From: Deltaproteobacteria bacterium
GTDB taxonomy: Bacteria; Myxococcota_A; UBA9042; DTJE01
DNA: 55,405 bases
Assembly (NCBI GenBank): GCA_029555025.1
Contig: JAKPTZ010000039.1
Span: 1 to 55,405, forward strand
Reading direction: 5' to 3'
The position numbers and the translations under genes are program-made. Below the pieces are notes generated by a model. It saw only the letters and a list, made by a program, of their open reading frames with translations, was not told where the DNA came from and did not search any database. How positions within the stretch are numbered: position 1 is the stretch's first letter; each line of letters starts with the position of its first letter. Of this stretch, positions 23,522 to 31,476 are shown piece by piece.

Positions 23522-24301
23522 ATGGACTCCAGAGAAAAGCAGGACCTTATCAACGAATTCGGCCCTGTCGATGGCATTGATGTCGGCGACGGGCCTTCCG
23601 AGGTGACCCAGCCTGGAACCGGCGCCAGCCTGGAATTCGAATTCGAGGATGTCGAGGCCGGCGGAAACGACGGGTCGGATGTCCCGGACATTCCGGATGT
23701 GCCGGACGGACGCGCGGACGGCGATTCCACCAGACAGAACGACGCGCCGGAACCGGAGCCGCCTAAGGACATCGAACCCCAGTCGGATCTGGTGTTTGAT
23801 TTCATCGGCGCGGATGGCCCGGGTTCAAAGGATCAGATCGGACTTGATCCGGTCAGTGCCGAGCTTGCGGAAACCAAGGACAAGCTGCTTCGCCTTGCGG
23901 CCGAATTCGAGAATTTCAAGAAGCGCCGCATCCGTGAACGCGATGAACAGCAGAGATATGCGAACGAGCGGGTTCTGAAGGAACTCCTGCCGGTGGTGGA
24001 CAACCTTGAAAGGGCCCTGGACTCTGCAAGGCAGGCCGGCCAGGCGGCCAACCTGATTACCGGGCTGGATCTGGTCGTCCATGAGTTCCTGCGGGTTCTT
24101 TCACGCGAAGGTGTCGAACCGGTTCTTGCCGTCGGCAGGCCGTTCGATCCCGCCTACCAGGAAGCCCTTCAATCCCTGGAAACCAATGATTCCGAACCTG
24201 GCACCGTGGTCGCCGAAATCCTGCGGGGATACACGCTTCATGGACGCGTCCTGCGCGCCGGACTGGTTGTCGTGGCAAAGGAACCCCAGAACGGGCGATA
24301 A
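23522..24301 (+). CDS. grpE: GrpE nucleotide-exchange factor with long acidic N-terminal extension
   Basis: Cochaperone that releases ADP from DnaK. 259 residues, longer than the usual 180-200, because residues 1-110 form an Asp/Glu/Pro-rich, probably disordered extension. The GrpE fold starts at about 113 with the paired coiled coil (AELAETKDKLLRLAAEFENF, then KKRRIRERDEQQRYANERV) and LLPVVDNLERAL. It ends with the beta domain: FDPAYQEALQSL, GTVVAEILRGYTLHGRVLR and AGLVVVAKEP. ATG 23522 follows GAGG; an in-frame TTG two codons earlier is less likely. Neither dnaK, dnaJ nor hrcA is adjacent, so grpE has left the usual heat-shock cluster here. Confidence 0.94.
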   Translation: MDSREKQDLINEFGPVDGIDVGDGPSEVTQPGTGASLEFEFEDVEAGGNDGSDVPDIPDVPDGRADGDSTRQNDAPEPEPPKDIEPQSDLVFDFIGADGPGSKDQIGLDPVSAELAETKDKLLRLAAEFENFKKRRIRERDEQQRYANERVLKELLPVVDNLERALDSARQAGQAANLITGLDLVVHEFLRVLSREGVEPVLAVGRPFDPAYQEALQSLETNDSEPGTVVAEILRGYTLHGRVLRAGLVVVAKEPQNGR

Positions 24302-24347
24302 GGCCGCCAACCTCAACCACCTGATATCACTAAATAAAGTTGCCCTG

Positions 24348-24374
24348 TTGAAACCCGGGTACAGATGATAGAAT
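24348..24374 (+). promoter_or_regulatory. Possible promoter for the DHH phosphoesterase gene
   Basis: TTGAAA (24348-24353) and TAGAAT (24369-24374) with a short 15-base spacer, about 43 bases before the start at 24418. Confidence 0.4.
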
Positions 24375-24417
24375 CTGTCATTGTCCCGTTGATGCGACTC
24401 CCCGCAAGGAGCCTTTG

Positions 24418-25497
24418 GTGAACGGATTCGAAGCACGAACCCCTGAGTTGCTCGAAACCCTGTCCAGGTATCAGGGCAAGCGGCTCTTCGTCGCCGTCAT
24501 CGGCTCGCCGGATCCCGACGGGCTGGCATCGGCCTGGACCTTGAAGACCATCGCCCGGCACGCCGGCGTCACGATGGACATCCTTACGTTCGAAGTCCTT
24601 TCAAGGCCGGACAACATCGCGTTCTGCCAGATGCTGGCGATTCCATTCAAACATGTCGAGGCGCTTCCAAGGGTTGGCTACGCCGGTTACTGCGTGGTGG
24701 ATCGCCAGAATGCCCGCCTTCCCATCGGATATTCAAGGAAACTGCCGCTGATCGCGCATATCGATCACCATGTGGAAATCCCGACCGGGGCCATATTCGC
24801 CCAGCAGGATCCCGGATTCGGCTCTTGCTGCAGCATCATGGCCCACCACCTGAAGTACCTCTGCGACCACTTTGAGACAGACCAGTCGGAAGTGTGCCGG
24901 CTTGCCACGGCGCTGATGTTCGGGATCAGGACCGATACCCAGAACTTCCTGACCGCGAAATCGGTCGATTATGAATCGGCCGCCATTCTGGCCAGGCACT
25001 TCTCAATCGAACTGATTCGAACCCTGATTGACACGCCGGTCGGGCGGCCGTTCATCAACACGCTGGCCTCGGCGCTGGAATCCCGCCAGAGCAGGACAGG
25101 CCTGGTGATTGCCTGGGCAGGTACCGTTGCCCGCAGCGGGCGCGACACAATTGGACAGACCGCGGATTTCCTGATCCGCGGCGACAAGACGGTTGCGGTC
25201 ATCGTGTATGGATGCGTCGAGGATTACCTTGTCGGGTCAATGCGAACGACGGATCCGGATCTTGAAACGTTCCGGTTCATCGACGAGTCGCTGTCCAGAA
25301 TCTTTCAATTCCAGATCGACTGTGGCGGAAGGACTTTTTCGGGGGGCTTCCAGATCCCCCTGAAGTTCATCGCGAACGATGACCTCGACGCCGTCAGGAA
25401 ACAAATCGACCAGTCCATATTCCACGTCTGGGGTCTTTACAACAAGCACCCTGGTGGAAGCGCCGGCTGGAAGAAAAGACGTATCTCGACGATCTGA
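24418..25497 (+). CDS. DHH/DHHA1-family phosphoesterase (NrnA-like)
   Basis: Predicted metal-dependent phosphoesterase of 359 residues, related to NrnA oligoribonucleases/pAp phosphatases and c-di-AMP hydrolases. Metal-binding motifs are present: GSPDPDGLASAW (DPDG, about 30-41), VVDRQNAR, and the family motif IDHHVE. The mid-domain Asp is probably in MFGIRTDTQN. The C-terminal DHHA1 region shows GCVEDYLVGSMRTTDPD and CGGRTFSGGFQIPLKF, where a Gly-Gly-His is usual; here it reads GGRTFSGG, so the substrate-binding loop differs. GTG 24418 is favoured with AAGGAG six bases ahead; an in-frame TTG at 24415 is too close to it. Confidence 0.88.
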   Translation: MNGFEARTPELLETLSRYQGKRLFVAVIGSPDPDGLASAWTLKTIARHAGVTMDILTFEVLSRPDNIAFCQMLAIPFKHVEALPRVGYAGYCVVDRQNARLPIGYSRKLPLIAHIDHHVEIPTGAIFAQQDPGFGSCCSIMAHHLKYLCDHFETDQSEVCRLATALMFGIRTDTQNFLTAKSVDYESAAILARHFSIELIRTLIDTPVGRPFINTLASALESRQSRTGLVIAWAGTVARSGRDTIGQTADFLIRGDKTVAVIVYGCVEDYLVGSMRTTDPDLETFRFIDESLSRIFQFQIDCGGRTFSGGFQIPLKFIANDDLDAVRKQIDQSIFHVWGLYNKHPGGSAGWKKRRISTI

Positions 25498-25578
25498 ACC
25501 CGGGGCGGCTCCACAGCTTCCCGGCGGTCACCAATCCCCCGGGCTGTCGATTATTTCACTGCAACAGCCAAATATAGA

Positions 25579-25607
25579 TTGCAAAAGCAGGGACGCTAAT
25601 CTATACT
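25579..25607 (+). promoter_or_regulatory. Promoter of the CAU tRNA gene
   Basis: TTGCAA (25579-25584) and TATACT (25602-25607) are 17 bases apart, and the tRNA begins 20 bases after the -10. The GC-rich DNA between 25498 and 25578 shows only a loose CCCGGGG/CCCCGGG inverted pair. Confidence 0.7.
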
Positions 25608-25627
25608 TCCACCGCTTTTTGGGCCTT

Positions 25628-25703
25628 GGGCCTATAGCTCAGTTGGTAGAGCCACCGGCTCATAACCGGTTGGTCCCTGGTTCGAGCCCAGGTGGGCCCA
25701 CCA
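25628..25703 (+). tRNA. tRNA with CAU anticodon, probably tRNA-Ile2 (lysidine)
   Basis: A complete 76-nucleotide cloverleaf with encoded CCA. Acceptor GGGCCTA pairs with TGGGCCC, the D loop contains AGTTGGTAG, the anticodon loop is CTCATAA and the T loop is TTCGAGC. CAU can mean elongator Met, initiator Met or the isoleucine tRNA modified by TilS. The acceptor stem has C4-G69 and C5-G68, which are known TilS identity pairs, and the GGGCCTATAGCTC start resembles tRNA-Ile. It has C1-G72-type initiator features nowhere (G1-C72 is paired). tRNA-Ile2 is therefore favoured over elongator Met, without certainty. Confidence 0.95.
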
Positions 25704-25811
25704 GAAACCGTGTGGTGGCGATGGGGTTGGTCAACAACACCTCACTGAAAAACATGGCCCGAAGGCGGCCGGCAGCGATGCACAAGGCCACCTTCTGGAT
25801 TCCCGGAAAAC

Positions 25812-25839
25812 AGGGCGCTCCACTGCGGGCGCCTTTTTT
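25812..25839 (+). terminator. Rho-independent terminator after the tRNA
   Basis: GGCGC (25814-25818) pairs with GCGCC (25829-25833), extendable by two pairs, followed by six T. It separates the tRNA transcript from the gene at 25909. The 108 bases between the tRNA and the hairpin hold no other clear feature. Confidence 0.7.
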
Positions 25840-25908
25840 GTATTCCGGGAGTCCAGACCACACGCCCTTTCCCGAATCCCTTCCCTTAACAGTACCGGAG
25901 GTTTCACT

Positions 25909-26631
25909 TTGAAAGCACTCATTTCCGCACTTCGTGCGCTCCAGGATGTCGATCAGCACAGGATCGACGCCGAGAAGGAACGCCAGTCCATTGCCAGCAG
26001 GGTCGGCTCTCTGGCCGAGATGGTTTCGGAACTCGAAAGGGAGCAGGCCGACAAGCGCGACAAGCTGCGTGAAGCCGAGCGCTGGTACCGTGAACGTGAT
26101 CGCGAACTGAAGGAAGACAACGACAAGATCAAGCGTGCCCAGACCCGTTTGAACGCTCTGAGCAAACAGAAGGAACATGCTGCGGTACAGCGCGAAATCG
26201 AGACCCTTCGCCGCAGCAACCAGCAGAAGGAGGAAGAAATCCTGAAGCTGGTCAACGTGATGGAGGAGTTCAAGGCCGCGGTTGACGAGGAAGAAAAGAA
26301 GCTTGAATCGATGCGCCAGGATCTGGCCCGTGAAGAGGCTTCCTCGGTTGAACGGATATCGGAACTCGACGGACGCATAGCCGAACTTGGAAACAGTTAC
26401 AAAGACTTCGAAGCCAATATCCCGGGGGACATCCTGCGCCAGTACAAGCGCATCCAGAAGGCATGGCTGGGCATGGCGGTCGTTCCGGTTGATGCCAAGG
26501 GAAGCTGTGGCGGCTGTCACCGCAGGCTGCCCCCGCAACTTTACAACACGCTGCTGCGCAACGACGCGCTGCACACATGCCCGTACTGCAACCGCTTCGT
26601 GTTTGTCGAGCCGCAGGAAGCTGCCGAATAG
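25909..26631 (+). CDS. Coiled-coil protein with C4 zinc ribbon (DUF164/CdsZ-like)
   Basis: A 240-residue cytoplasmic protein. Residues 10-180 form a long, strongly charged coiled coil (for example KRAQTRLNALSKQKEHAAVQ). The C-terminus carries a zinc ribbon with four cysteines in two pairs, CGGC near 207 and CPYC near 229, separated by the conserved RRLPPQLYNTLLRND. This matches the zf-RING_7/DUF164 family, found in many bacteria and often without assigned function. TTG 25909 is the start, preceded by GGAGG at seven bases. The next gene is convergent and only 18 bases away, with no terminator between. Confidence 0.9.
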   Translation: MKALISALRALQDVDQHRIDAEKERQSIASRVGSLAEMVSELEREQADKRDKLREAERWYRERDRELKEDNDKIKRAQTRLNALSKQKEHAAVQREIETLRRSNQQKEEEILKLVNVMEEFKAAVDEEEKKLESMRQDLAREEASSVERISELDGRIAELGNSYKDFEANIPGDILRQYKRIQKAWLGMAVVPVDAKGSCGGCHRRLPPQLYNTLLRNDALHTCPYCNRFVFVEPQEAAE

Positions 26632-26649
26632 ACCTGGCTGAAAATCCGA

Positions 26650-29600
26650 TCAGAAATTACGACAAGTGGCGGTCATGTTTCGAAGGCTGGTCAAGGTCTT
26701 TCCCGTCTGATCCGCGGTCACAATATCCAGACAGCCGTCGGCATCGACATCGGCGACAAACATCTCGACAGGAAGTGTCCCGGTATCGAACATGAAGGGC
26801 TGGCTGAACCTTCGCTTACCCAGGTTGACGTATATCCAGACGGCTGACGAATCCTGATCCAGCACCACGATATCCATGTATCCGTCGCCGTTCATGTCGG
26901 CAACTTCGACATTGACCGGTATCTTTCCGGGGAAGGCCAGCGGCACCGGCGGTTCATATCCGACCAATTCGCCAAGCTGACCCAGCTTGCTCGCGCCAAG
27001 CGAATACAGGATGACTATTTTGTCGGAAAGCAGGGCAACGATATCCGAGAACTGATCCGTGCCGGCGGAGGGGGCCGCAGTTCCGTCAACAGGACTCTGC
27101 AGGTACCCGGGCGCGATGTCCACCGGGATTCCGCCAAGGGCGAAGTCGCGACTGCCTTCGTCCTTTCCGGTCAGGACGCTGAGACCCTTGTTCACGAAAA
27201 CGGTCAAGTCCCCGGTTCCGCCGTTTGCAACGATGACGTCGATCAGGCCGGGCGTCTTTTTCACATAGTTGTTCAAGGTCCGATGCATGGGGAATGAAAC
27301 GATGGCAACGGGGTTGCGCTCGTCTTCCATGTCCATGACCGGGATCGGCTCGTTGTTGATGGTCTTGGGCAGGAACGTCCCGTTAAGCTGGCCAAGCCTT
27401 GTCTGAAGAATCCACTTGCCGTCGTTTCCGGATTCCGGCTCGACACGGGACACATAGATGGCGTCGTTGACTTTGTAGGCATCGTCGCTGGCGTCGCGAT
27501 CGATGTCGCCGGTGGCCAGGATGGCAGGCTTGTCGCCAAACGGCAACTCGACGGGACTGACCGAAAGCGACAGGTGAGTTGCCTCGTGGAAAAGCAAGGC
27601 ATACGCAGTCGGATCATCGCCGTCCGTCGCCGTGTCGTCCGATGTGACGATCAAATCATCGGGCCGCTTGTATGAATCATCCAACGGAAGGTTCAGGCGC
27701 ACGTCGTAGTTTCCGACCACCAGCTTCTTCGGGGAGTTCAAATCGACCGTCGTGCTTCCGGCTGGACTGATTGGGAGGGCAATGACCGGGTCGGACGCAT
27801 ACACGCTTACCCTTGGTTTGCCGACCTGCGAAGGCATCAGAACGGCGGCATCGAGGAATGCGGCACCGGCGCCCTCGAGGGGCGACGTGAAGTGACCGAG
27901 CTGCATCGACAGAGGCGTGGCGTCAAGAATTGCCTGGTATGAACCAAGGAACCGGTTCCCAAGTTCGGACGACTGCCAGAGTATCGCGGTCAGCGCGTTT
28001 CCATCACGGTTGAGGAGAACCAGATCCAGGTGTCCCTCACCATCAAGATCCGCGAGCGTCACGTCGCGCGCGGCGCCGGCAAGCAGGGCGACCCCTTCCC
28101 GGAAGAACCTGGCGCCTTCCTTCTGGATGTTGCCGAAGAACACCTGAACCATGTTCGCGCCGGCGCAGAGAACCGCCACGTCGGGAACGTTGTTGCCGTC
28201 GATGTCGCCAACCGCGATGTCTTTCGGATCAAGACCGGTCATCCAGAAATCCCTTTTCTGGACTCGATAGGAATTTGTGTCCAGCGTTGCCGCGCCGATG
28301 GTCTCCTCGTCCGTGGTATCGGTGTAAATCAGGACATTCGGGTTCCCTGTGGCGGAAACGAAATTGACCGCGGCAAGAGACGTCACGCCCTTGACCAGTG
28401 CATACTGGGGATCAAGCGTGCTGTTTTCTCCGGTTGTCGCGATGCCCTGGCTGTTAACCGGGAAGATGGTGACCTGGGGATTGACCGGATTCCCGACGAC
28501 GACGGAGTTCCGGTTGTCGCTTGCGAACTGGCCGATCGCCACATACTCGGGACTGATTGCCCCGGAATAGACGCCGGCCTCGCCCCACGAATCAAGGTCG
28601 CCGAGTGGTGTTGCGGTCGAAAGGATTATCCCGGTCGAATAGGTGTCATCGGTCGTCGTGAATGCTATGTCACGGAAATCGTCACCGTTCAGCAGGCCCG
28701 TGGTCAGGTTGATTACATCATAGTCAATCGGGATCGACACCAGTTCCGAAAATGTCAGGTCTTCGTTCTGCCTTACGACCACGATCCTTCTGGTTTCAGC
28801 GGAACCGCAGAACGCGACCACGTCGTCGTAATCGTCCTGATCCATCATGGCGACCACGAATCGCGTGCAATTTTCCGCGGTGATGGCGGAGATGTTTTCC
28901 AGGACGGACGCACCGGATCGCCTGTAGAGAGAAATCCCGTCAAGTTCGGCAACGGCGACGCCCCAGATACCGTCGTCGGCGGGGCCGGTTCTGATTCCGG
29001 CAATCACGCTTCCGGAAGAACCTGTCGGAAGCGGAAGGTTTTCACCCCCGACGAATCCGGGAGTCTCGACGAACGTGACGGTCGAGGTCATTTCAGTCTT
29101 GTGGCCAGGAACGCCGTCGTCCGCAACTACCTTGACAATGACGTTGCCACCTTCCCAGCCAAGGGTCGGGATGACCAGGTCGGTGTGGGTCTCGACCCCT
29201 TCGACCGTGGTCGTGACACGCGTATCGACCACATCGGAAGTGGTTCCATCTTCTGGCGGCCAGTCCCATGTGAAATCGCCGGCGGTTATCTTGACGCTGT
29301 GAACCTTGTTGCCTTCATCCTGAACCTTGACCCTTACCACCAGGTCGCCCATGAAGTTCGAACCAGACTCGGGCATCGGTTCAAGGAAGGAAATCAACGG
29401 AAGCATGTTATCGACCAGAACCTTGCCCCTTGCGGATATGGTGCGCTGATCCGTCGCGACGGCGGTCACCTCGATGGATCTGTTGCCTTCCGGAACAAGG
29501 GTGGTATCCAGTTCGACAGAGTATGTTCCCGGCTTCGGGGCCTCGATTACTATCGGAACAAAACCAGGCTGCTTGACGAAACCGACCGACAGCGTGGCTG

Positions 29601-29853
29601 CAAGGCCCAGCGCGTCCTCGTACTTGAACTCGGCCTTGAACTTCCCGTTAATCAGCTTCCGGGATGCCGGATCAGGATTAATGAACGTGATTGACTGGGA
29701 CTTGTCAACGGGAGTGTCTTCAGGTCCGGAATCGTTTCCGGCGTCAAGGCCGGGATCACCGCTTCCGCCACAGCCGGCCATGCCCGACATCAGCACGACG
29801 GCAAGGACCGCTGACGAAAGAAAACCAACAGAAAGACGATGAATTCTGGTCAT
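26650..29853 (-). CDS. Large lipoprotein with Ig-like and FG-GAP/VCBS repeats
   Basis: A 1067-residue predicted surface lipoprotein. The signal peptide ends in lipobox MAGC (Cys near 28), followed by a Gly/Asp-rich linker (GGSGDPGLDAGNDSGPEDTP). Residues 50-265 look like two or three Ig-like beta domains. From about 280 to the end come beta-propeller-type FG-GAP/VCBS repeats with calcium-binding-like Asp motifs: VGDIDGNNVPD, LADLDGEGHLDL, TGDIDRDASDD, VADMNGDGYMDIV and VADVDADGCLDIV. Such proteins bind calcium and act in adhesion, surface display or carbohydrate recognition; no catalytic motif is seen. It lies downstream of the microcompartment-vertex operon on the same strand, but the 113-base gap contains its own weak promoter, so a functional link is not established. 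Confidence 0.9.
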   Translation of the reverse strand: MTRIHRLSVGFLSSAVLAVVLMSGMAGCGGSGDPGLDAGNDSGPEDTPVDKSQSITFINPDPASRKLINGKFKAEFKYEDALGLAATLSVGFVKQPGFVPIVIEAPKPGTYSVELDTTLVPEGNRSIEVTAVATDQRTISARGKVLVDNMLPLISFLEPMPESGSNFMGDLVVRVKVQDEGNKVHSVKITAGDFTWDWPPEDGTTSDVVDTRVTTTVEGVETHTDLVIPTLGWEGGNVIVKVVADDGVPGHKTEMTSTVTFVETPGFVGGENLPLPTGSSGSVIAGIRTGPADDGIWGVAVAELDGISLYRRSGASVLENISAITAENCTRFVVAMMDQDDYDDVVAFCGSAETRRIVVVRQNEDLTFSELVSIPIDYDVINLTTGLLNGDDFRDIAFTTTDDTYSTGIILSTATPLGDLDSWGEAGVYSGAISPEYVAIGQFASDNRNSVVVGNPVNPQVTIFPVNSQGIATTGENSTLDPQYALVKGVTSLAAVNFVSATGNPNVLIYTDTTDEETIGAATLDTNSYRVQKRDFWMTGLDPKDIAVGDIDGNNVPDVAVLCAGANMVQVFFGNIQKEGARFFREGVALLAGAARDVTLADLDGEGHLDLVLLNRDGNALTAILWQSSELGNRFLGSYQAILDATPLSMQLGHFTSPLEGAGAAFLDAAVLMPSQVGKPRVSVYASDPVIALPISPAGSTTVDLNSPKKLVVGNYDVRLNLPLDDSYKRPDDLIVTSDDTATDGDDPTAYALLFHEATHLSLSVSPVELPFGDKPAILATGDIDRDASDDAYKVNDAIYVSRVEPESGNDGKWILQTRLGQLNGTFLPKTINNEPIPVMDMEDERNPVAIVSFPMHRTLNNYVKKTPGLIDVIVANGGTGDLTVFVNKGLSVLTGKDEGSRDFALGGIPVDIAPGYLQSPVDGTAAPSAGTDQFSDIVALLSDKIVILYSLGASKLGQLGELVGYEPPVPLAFPGKIPVNVEVADMNGDGYMDIVVLDQDSSAVWIYVNLGKRRFSQPFMFDTGTLPVEMFVADVDADGCLDIVTADQTGKTLTSLRNMTATCRNF

Positions 29854-29879
29854 GACAAACCCCGGGAATACCCCGATCT

Positions 29880-29908
29880 ATTGTTGCGAATGCGCGCGCA
29901 CGCGTCAA
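29880..29908 (-). promoter_or_regulatory. Possible promoter of the FG-GAP lipoprotein gene
   Basis: Minus-strand TTGACG (29908-29903) and AACAAT (29885-29880) at 17-base spacing. The -35 is embedded in TTGACGCGTGCGCGC, which resembles the repeats at 3054 and 10324-10359. Confidence 0.4.
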
Positions 29909-29966
29909 GAAAACCGCCAACACTTTTGATTAAGTTTTTATGATGATCAAAAGCGACTGGGCCGCG

Positions 29967-30248
29967 TCAGGTGGAGCTTCCATCGATTACCTGGACGACC
30001 GCCGCATCGACCAGAACGGAACGGGAGCCCGGCTCGATTGCATTCCTGGCCCCACTTCCAAAGGCAACCACGACCTCCTGCCCGACATCGGCATCAAGGT
30101 TGTCCATGGCAACTATCACGCGGCCGGTAAAATGGCGGGTTCCATCCATGTGAACAGAAAGCTGTGAAACCAGCAGCAGCTTGCGCCCCTGCAGGGCGGG
30201 ATTCTTGCGGGTGGCCCACACTTCGCCAATCACTACGCCGCGAATCAC
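29967..30248 (-). CDS. EutN/CcmL-type microcompartment vertex protein (BMC-P), copy 1
   Basis: A 93-residue protein expected to form the pentamer that caps vertices of a bacterial microcompartment shell. GTG 30248 is the start: its first bases overlap the stop of the preceding gene (GTGA), GGGGG lies upstream, and the family N-terminus begins exactly here (IRGVVIGEVWATRK). Other family signatures are GRKLLLVSQL, IVAMDNLDADVGQEVVV, FGSGARNA and VDAAVVQVID. It is the last of four overlapping or closely spaced genes. Its length is normal for the family. No hexamer (BMC-H) or trimer (BMC-T) shell gene is found anywhere in the window. Confidence 0.92.
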   Translation of the reverse strand: MIRGVVIGEVWATRKNPALQGRKLLLVSQLSVHMDGTRHFTGRVIVAMDNLDADVGQEVVVAFGSGARNAIEPGSRSVLVDAAVVQVIDGSST

Positions 30249-30568
30249 CGGGCACCCCCGCTTTGGCCCGAACCGTTCACCGGCCTTTGAAGACGACCTT
30301 CCCACATCTCGACATCATCGACGATTGCGGCGACCGATGCCTCGACGGGGAACCTGGTGTCGCCAAGGGCAAGCCTGGCCGGCGTCCCCATGCAGATCAC
30401 CACGTCCTGGCCGACCTCGGCCCCGACCGGATCAACGGCGACCACATGGTCGGTCTCATGGTCGGGCAGATGCCAGCAGAGCGGCTGAACCAGAAGAAGC
30501 TTCTGTCCTTCCAGTCGCCTGCATTTTCTCGTAGCCCAGACCTGTCCGACCACCCTTCCAAGAATCAT
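30245..30568 (-). CDS. EutN/CcmL-type microcompartment vertex protein (BMC-P), copy 2
   Basis: A 107-residue vertex-type shell protein from ATG 30568. The family pattern is clear: MILGRVVGQVWATRKC, GQKLLLVQPL, VVAVDPVGAEVGQDVVICMG, PARLALG and VEASVAAIVD. A Ser/Gly/Arg-rich tail of about 20 residues extends past the usual end. It begins 10 bases after the third paralogue and overlaps copy 1 by four bases. The three copies differ strongly from one another, so they probably form distinct or mixed pentamers rather than being a recent duplication. Confidence 0.92.
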   Translation of the reverse strand: MILGRVVGQVWATRKCRRLEGQKLLLVQPLCWHLPDHETDHVVAVDPVGAEVGQDVVICMGTPARLALGDTRFPVEASVAAIVDDVEMWEGRLQRPVNGSGQSGGAR

Positions 30569-30578
30569 CCGTCACCCT

Positions 30579-30890
30579 TCAGCAATCGACCGAAGCCTGG
30601 TCAACAATGGCAATGACCGTGTTTTTCGTGGTTACTCCGGGGCCGACAACAATGTCGCGTGGCCTGCTGCCAATCGAGACGACCACCAGTTGTCCGGCAT
30701 CCGCGCCCAGAGAATCGACGGCCAGCAAGGTCGATTCGGTCAGCATCGGCCCTTCAATGTCGGCGCCAAGACTTGTTCCGGGCTTGACGCCTTCAAGGGA
30801 GACGCGGCGGATTTCCACAACCCGGAAGGACACAAGTCCCTCCGACTGCTTCGAACCCCACACAGTCCCGATTACCTTGCCCAGTACCAT
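30579..30890 (-). CDS. EutN/CcmL-type microcompartment vertex protein (BMC-P), copy 3, divergent
   Basis: A 103-residue member and the most divergent of the trio. It keeps MVLGKVIGTVWGSKQ, LAVDSLGADAGQLVVVSIGS, RPRDIV and TVIAIVDQ, but has an insertion around residues 28-50 (RVSLEGVKPGTSLGADIEG) in the loop that faces the pore side in known pentamers. The ATG at 30890 shares its first base with the stop of the upstream SRPBCC-like gene (TGATG), so translation is coupled. The role is inferred from fold family only. Confidence 0.85.
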   Translation of the reverse strand: MVLGKVIGTVWGSKQSEGLVSFRVVEIRRVSLEGVKPGTSLGADIEGPMLTESTLLAVDSLGADAGQLVVVSIGSRPRDIVVGPGVTTKNTVIAIVDQASVDC

Positions 30891-31396
30891 CAGCCTTCCG
30901 CCTGAAGCCGCAGCCTCATCGCCGCGGCCTCGTCATCAAGCAGGCCGCGAGCCTTGTCGGCAATTATCACCTCGGCAACCATGCCGACAAGAAATACCTT
31001 TATCTTCAGCTCTCCGCTGACAATCCTGCGGGTTCTGCCACCGCCAAGATCGACGAATTCCATGGTTCCGGTGTTTTCCATTATGGCTGCGATTGACGGC
31101 GTGGTCGGAACGTTCCGGAATGTCGCCCGGCCGGATTCCACATCGACTTCGGCCTCCTCAATCCATTCCATCCACTTTGGATCCACCTTCCTGCCCGCGA
31201 TTTCATCGATGATCGGGACAAGCAGATATCTGACCCGCCTGAAGATCCTTCCGCCATCCTGCCGCCATTCGAGCGTCGATGCATCGGTCAGGGTCTTCAT
31301 GTCGGCCTTAAGCGACTCCGTCACCCCGTCCGCGAACATGGCCGCAACCAGCTTTTTCCTGTCACACTGAAAATCGTGTTCGTACCTGAACTTCAT
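30890..31396 (-). CDS. SRPBCC/DUF2505-like small-molecule-binding protein, first gene of the vertex-protein operon
   Basis: A 168-residue soluble protein without signal peptide or membrane segment. ATG 31396 is chosen because AGGAAG lies just ahead; the frame is open ten codons further. The beginning MKFRYEHDFQCDRKKLVAAM, the alternating beta strands RIFRRVRYLLVP, GTMEFVDLGGGRTRRIVSGEL and IKVFLVG, and a final amphipathic helix (IIADKARGLLDDEAAAMRLR) resemble helix-grip SRPBCC proteins of the DUF2505 type. Such folds bind hydrophobic ligands. Its close coupling to three vertex proteins is striking, because SRPBCC proteins are not a standard microcompartment component. The family assignment is moderately certain, the function unknown. 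Confidence 0.72.
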   Translation of the reverse strand: MKFRYEHDFQCDRKKLVAAMFADGVTESLKADMKTLTDASTLEWRQDGGRIFRRVRYLLVPIIDEIAGRKVDPKWMEWIEEAEVDVESGRATFRNVPTTPSIAAIMENTGTMEFVDLGGGRTRRIVSGELKIKVFLVGMVAEVIIADKARGLLDDEAAAMRLRLQAEG

Positions 31397-31424
31397 GCCG
31401 CTTCCTTGAATGCGGGCCGGCGTC

Positions 31425-31454
31425 ATGATACCTTCCGTCGTGGGTACGTGGCAA
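31425..31454 (-). promoter_or_regulatory. Promoter of the SRPBCC/BMC-P operon
   Basis: Minus-strand TTGCCA (31454-31449) and TATCAT (31430-31425) with an 18-base spacer; the start codon is about 28 bases downstream. The divergent pseudouridine-synthase gene starts at 31477, so its own promoter must overlap this one. Confidence 0.55.
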
Positions 31455-31476
31455 TCCCCCGCAAGGATCCCTATTT

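Noticed and set aside
25660-26574. Minus-strand open frame of 304 codons over the tRNA and zinc-ribbon gene
   Set aside because: It runs through a tRNA and a terminator and is antisense to a coiled-coil/zinc-ribbon protein with a good ribosome site.
28030-29694. Plus-strand open frame of 554 codons inside the FG-GAP lipoprotein region
   Set aside because: The opposite strand encodes a lipoprotein with signal peptide and repeated Asp motifs; the plus-strand product has no recognisable features.
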